In this document: piece after piece, positions 60,497-64,000 of the stretch | How the letters are laid out: each line of letters opens with the position of its first letter | Numbering within the stretch: position 1 is the first letter of the stretch | Source: Dreissena polymorpha | Taxonomy: Eukaryota > Mollusca > Bivalvia > Myida > Dreissenidae | Assembly: GCF_020536995.1 (NCBI RefSeq) | Contig: NW_026273344.1 | Span: forward strand, 62,001-126,000 | Direction: 5' to 3' | DNA length: 64,000 bases | Position numbers and translations under genes: made by a program | The notes under the pieces: generated by a model | What the model was told of the DNA's origin: nothing | What the model saw: only the letters and a program-made list of their open reading frames with translations | Database searches by the model: none

Positions 60497-63400
60497 ACCT
60501 GCAGGTTCCTTCCAGACAGTCTGCGACTGTGCCAAGACCATCTGATGCACTAAAGGAGACTCCCAGACGCTGCCAGACAGTCTCCAAGATCGTCGGGGCA
60601 CCCGACACAGGTGACTCCCAGACATTATGCAACGATGCCAATACCGTCTTGGAACATGGCCGAGACTCACAGACGGTGGCAGACAGCCTCACAGACCGTT
60701 GGGGCACCTGCAGGAGATTCTCAGACAGTCTGTAACTGTGCCAAGACAGTCTGGGCACCTGCAGGAGACTCCCACACGGTGCCTGACAGTCTCCAACACC
60801 GTCGAGGCACCTGCGGGTGACTCGCAGACAGTCTGCGGCGGTGTCAAGACCGTCTGGGCAATTGCAGGAGACTCCCAGACGGTGCCAGACAGTCTCCCAG
60901 ACCGTCGGGCACCTGCGGTGACTACCAGACAGTCAGCGACGGTACCAATACCGTCGGGGCGCTTGCAGGAGACTCTCAGACGGTGCAAGACAGTCTCCCA
61001 GAGAGTCGGGGCACCTGCAGGTGACTCAGTCTGCAACGGTGCTAAAACCGTCTTGGCGCTTGCAAGAGTCTCCCAGACGGTGACCGACAGTCACCAAGAC
61101 AGTCGGGGCACCTGCAGGTGAATCCAAGACAGTCTTCGACGGTGCCAATACCGTATGGGCACCTGCAAGAGACTCCCAGACGGTTCCAGACAGTCTCGCA
61201 GACGGTCGGAGTACCTTCAAGTGAATCCAGGACAGTCTGCGACGGTGCAAACACCGTCTGGTCACTTGCAGGAGACTCTCAGACGGTGCCAGACAGTCTA
61301 CCAGAAAGTCGCGGCACCTGCACGTGGCTCCTAGACAGTCTGCGACGGTACCAAAACCGTCTGGGCGCTTGAAAGAGTCTTCCAGACGATGCCAGACAGT
61401 CTCCAAGACAGTCGGGGCACCTGCAGGTGATTCCACGACAGTCTGCGACGGTGCCAATACCGTATGGGCATCTGCAGGACACTCCCAGACGGTTCCAGAC
61501 AGTCTCCCAGACCGTCGGAGTACTTTCAGGTGAATCCAGGACAGTCTGCGACGGTGCCAAGACCGTCTGAGTACCTGCGGGAGACTCTCAGACGGTCCCA
61601 GACAGTCGCTCAGACCGTTTGTCATTTCAAGTATATTATATCATGGAATTGATGTAAAGTTTTAACTAAAATGTTTAGAAACTCGAAAGAACTCAATATA
61701 GCAATTTAAATAAAAAAATAATTAGTTTCTGACTAGTGGTTAAAGCCAGGATAGTCAATTCATATGTGTTTTGTTTTGATGAGGACACAATTTTTATAAT
61801 TCATGTACTCGGAATTTTCAAACATTATGAAGAACCCCATGAGTGCATACAACAAATTATGTATTACTTGTGAAAACCATTAACTGCCTCCGAGCTGCAC
61901 TTATTTAATCCACTAATAAACTCTATCGAATGTATCATGAGACACAAATGCCAGAACGGCTTTTATCTGGTTGGCATTTAAACGCAGACGTTTGAATTTC
62001 TTTAAAAACATACAGGACGCTTTTAAATGTTTACTTTGACAGTCGATTTGGTTTGACAATGCATGTTAACACTATGAAACCCCAAACAGTTACGCTTACA
62101 TTTTTTATTATATAAATATGCAACATCACTGTTATAGTTAATGTGGCACAGAACACAAATAATATCTCCTTTTTGACTAATCGTGACGTTTTTATCTATA
62201 CTTACGTACGTTAAGTTTATTTATTGTATATCATTCATTAGTTACACAAAGTAAATCTTCCGTCAAATATTTACGACAAGACATCGTATAATAATATATT
62301 GAAACTTGTTTGAGAACAAATACAATACGTACAACAACACTCCATACACTTAAATGCGGGTACTTGCGTATTTTACATGGATGTCTGCAATTTATGACTA
62401 ACACAAAATGATAAAGTATATATTTATTTTATTCGTTAAATCATTTAGGAGATTGTGGTCCGAAATTGTTTTTCACGAACATATCGAACGGCACTCGATT
62501 TGTAATGTTTTGATTGAAATCGCTTTGAGTAATGCAAATAAAACATACAAGCTTCATGTTAATGTCTGAAAAGGACGAATGTTGTTATGACAGGTCTGTA
62601 TTATTCATTTGCAGTAGAATGTGTAATATTAATTAGTAAAAGCAACTATTAATGCTGTATTTATGTAAGACACCAAAACGGAACGCCTCAAATGTAATTC
62701 GCTTGTTTGCTCTTGGAAATAAACGCTAGCAACATATGATTAATAAAATATGAATTTGCCCTACTGAATATATATAGAATCTGGCACGAGTTGTCATATC
62801 ATGCCATATTTTATTAAACGAGTTCAGGAATTTTGTTTGTAAGCGAGCCTTTGACGAGCGTACTAACGAATTTCCTGGACGAGTTTAATAAAATATGGTA
62901 TGATATGACAACGAGTGTCAGATCATTTTCATCTCATGCTTTTAAATGAGTAAATTAAATAAATTTATTTTATGCTTTGCGGTGGTTTATAGAGAAATAT
63001 CAGTGAATTAAAACTGATAATTTCACTGTTCAAACAATGAAAATTATCAGTGAAAATTATCGATAATTTTCACTGTTTTACCGGAACTATTTTTTTTACC
63101 CCATTGTGACCCCCACGCAGTCTTCCACCAAGAAAGAGAACTCTTCAATGAATATTTATATCAACTTACGGAGTAACTTCCCTTGAACATACATGTACAC
63201 ACTGTCGTCTGCTTTTTAAGCCTTTACTCTGAAACTTAACAATGAATGAAATGGAAAACGAAGAAATTAATTTTATGTTCTCGGATATTTTTGATTTTGA
63301 AGATTATTTTAATGAAAATACAGAAATTCTTAATGAGACATCAAGTTTAGCAGAAGAAACAACAGCAACAGTATCAACAGCAACAGTATCAGCAGCAACA

Positions 63401-64000
63401 AAAGTACCAGCAACACTGTTATCCATAACAGAAACAAACCAAACTTATGGAAGGGCTTCAGAAACAATTTCTGCTGGGATACAGTCATCAACAGCCACTG
63501 CAGTAAAAACGGCCACAGCAACAACAATGAAACGGCAGTTTCGAGAAGTCAATATTGACAATTTCCTGAATGAAAATGAAAATATGAACACCAAAAAGAA
63601 AACAGTAAGTGACATGAAACTCTTCAACCAATTTCTTCTTCACAAACAAGACTCAAGAAATGTTGAAAATATTCCTGCGCATGATTTGAACAATTTGATT
63701 TGTGAATTCTTGTTTGGTGTCACCATAAAAGATGGAAGTGAGTACGAGCCCACAACACTGCGAGGCATCATCGGCTCAATTGACCGCTATTTAAAACACA
63801 ATAACAGTAACATATCACTCATGAATGACAAAGAATTTGCCAAAGTCTGGGAAGTGATGAAAAGCAAACAAAAGGCATTGAAAAAACAAGGCTATGGGAA
63901 TAAACCCAGAGAGGCTGTGGCACTAACAAAAGAGCACATCGAGGCAATGTATTCAGCCCAGACACTAGGAGATTCTAGTCCCAGAGCCTTGATTCATTCG
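60497..64000 (+). repeat. Second copy of the 9757-bp tandem duplication, cut by the window edge
   Basis: Equivalent to 50740-54243 with only scattered substitutions. It contains the 103-bp minisatellite (60497-61625), the foldback palindrome (62780-62924) and the recombinase start. Confidence 0.88.
63242..64000 (+). CDS. Second Crypton-type tyrosine recombinase, 5' part only
   Basis: This is the first 253 codons of exon 1 of a near-identical copy of the gene at 53485-55919; the rest lies beyond the window. The frame is open to the edge. Compared with the first copy, at least three codons change the residue: Tyr-Arg-Arg to Tyr-Gly-Arg near residue 73, Leu to Phe in EFLLGV and Lys to Ile in VTKKDG. 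The catalytic residues are not reached. Confidence 0.82.
   Translation, partial: MNEMENEEINFMFSDIFDFEDYFNENTEILNETSSLAEETTATVSTATVSAATKVPATLLSITETNQTYGRASETISAGIQSSTATAVKTATATTMKRQFREVNIDNFLNENENMNTKKKTVSDMKLFNQFLLHKQDSRNVENIPAHDLNNLICEFLFGVTIKDGSEYEPTTLRGIIGSIDRYLKHNNSNISLMNDKEFAKVWEVMKSKQKALKKQGYGNKPREAVALTKEHIEAMYSAQTLGDSSPRALIHS

Overview
The window looks like a stretch of a bivalve mollusc nuclear genome. It is AT-rich with GT-AG introns, and it carries typical molluscan dispersed tandem repeats and many decayed transposons. It also holds two paralogous secreted proteins of the 'short-chain collagen C4-like' family, which is expanded in bivalves. A dreissenid is a guess I cannot verify. 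No rRNA, CRISPR array, operon or bacterial gene structure is seen.

The host content is small. Two two-exon genes encode secreted proteins of about 250 aa (5483-7068 and 21787-23954, + strand). They lie in two directly repeated, diverged segments, unit A (about 290-9275) and unit B (about 18280-27315). Comparing the units gives natural empty and filled sites, so several insertions can be defined. These include a TTAA-flanked 485-bp element in the intron of gene B and a 979-bp insertion with a 7-bp target duplication downstream of gene B. Gene A lies between two large inverted repeat arms. The 9-kb stretch between the units holds LINE remnants, minisatellites and two copies of another TTAA-flanked element.

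From about 27315 to 46085 unit B appears to be split by a nest of elements. A pogo/Tigger-like transposase (27705-29450) is followed by an 11.3-kb PIF/Harbinger-like element (29453-40759). That element carries a split Myb/SANT-like accessory gene on + and a Harbinger transposase 5' exon on -. Inside it sit a LINE 3' fragment, a Helitron-like tandem repeat and a Penelope-like element with an open 689-codon RT plus GIY-YIG frame. Beyond it lies a 2.4-kb array of a 45-bp repeat whose unit contains a 16-bp palindrome.

The last 13 kb hold a GC-rich 103-bp minisatellite and an apparently intact three-exon tyrosine recombinase gene of the Crypton/DUF3504 (KIAA1958-like) type (53485-55919). The block starting at 50740 recurs from 60497 to the window end at a constant offset of 9757 bp with only scattered substitutions. 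This is a very recent tandem duplication or an assembly duplicate, and it includes a second recombinase gene cut by the window edge.

Most other open frames are translations of tandem repeats or chance frames in non-coding DNA.
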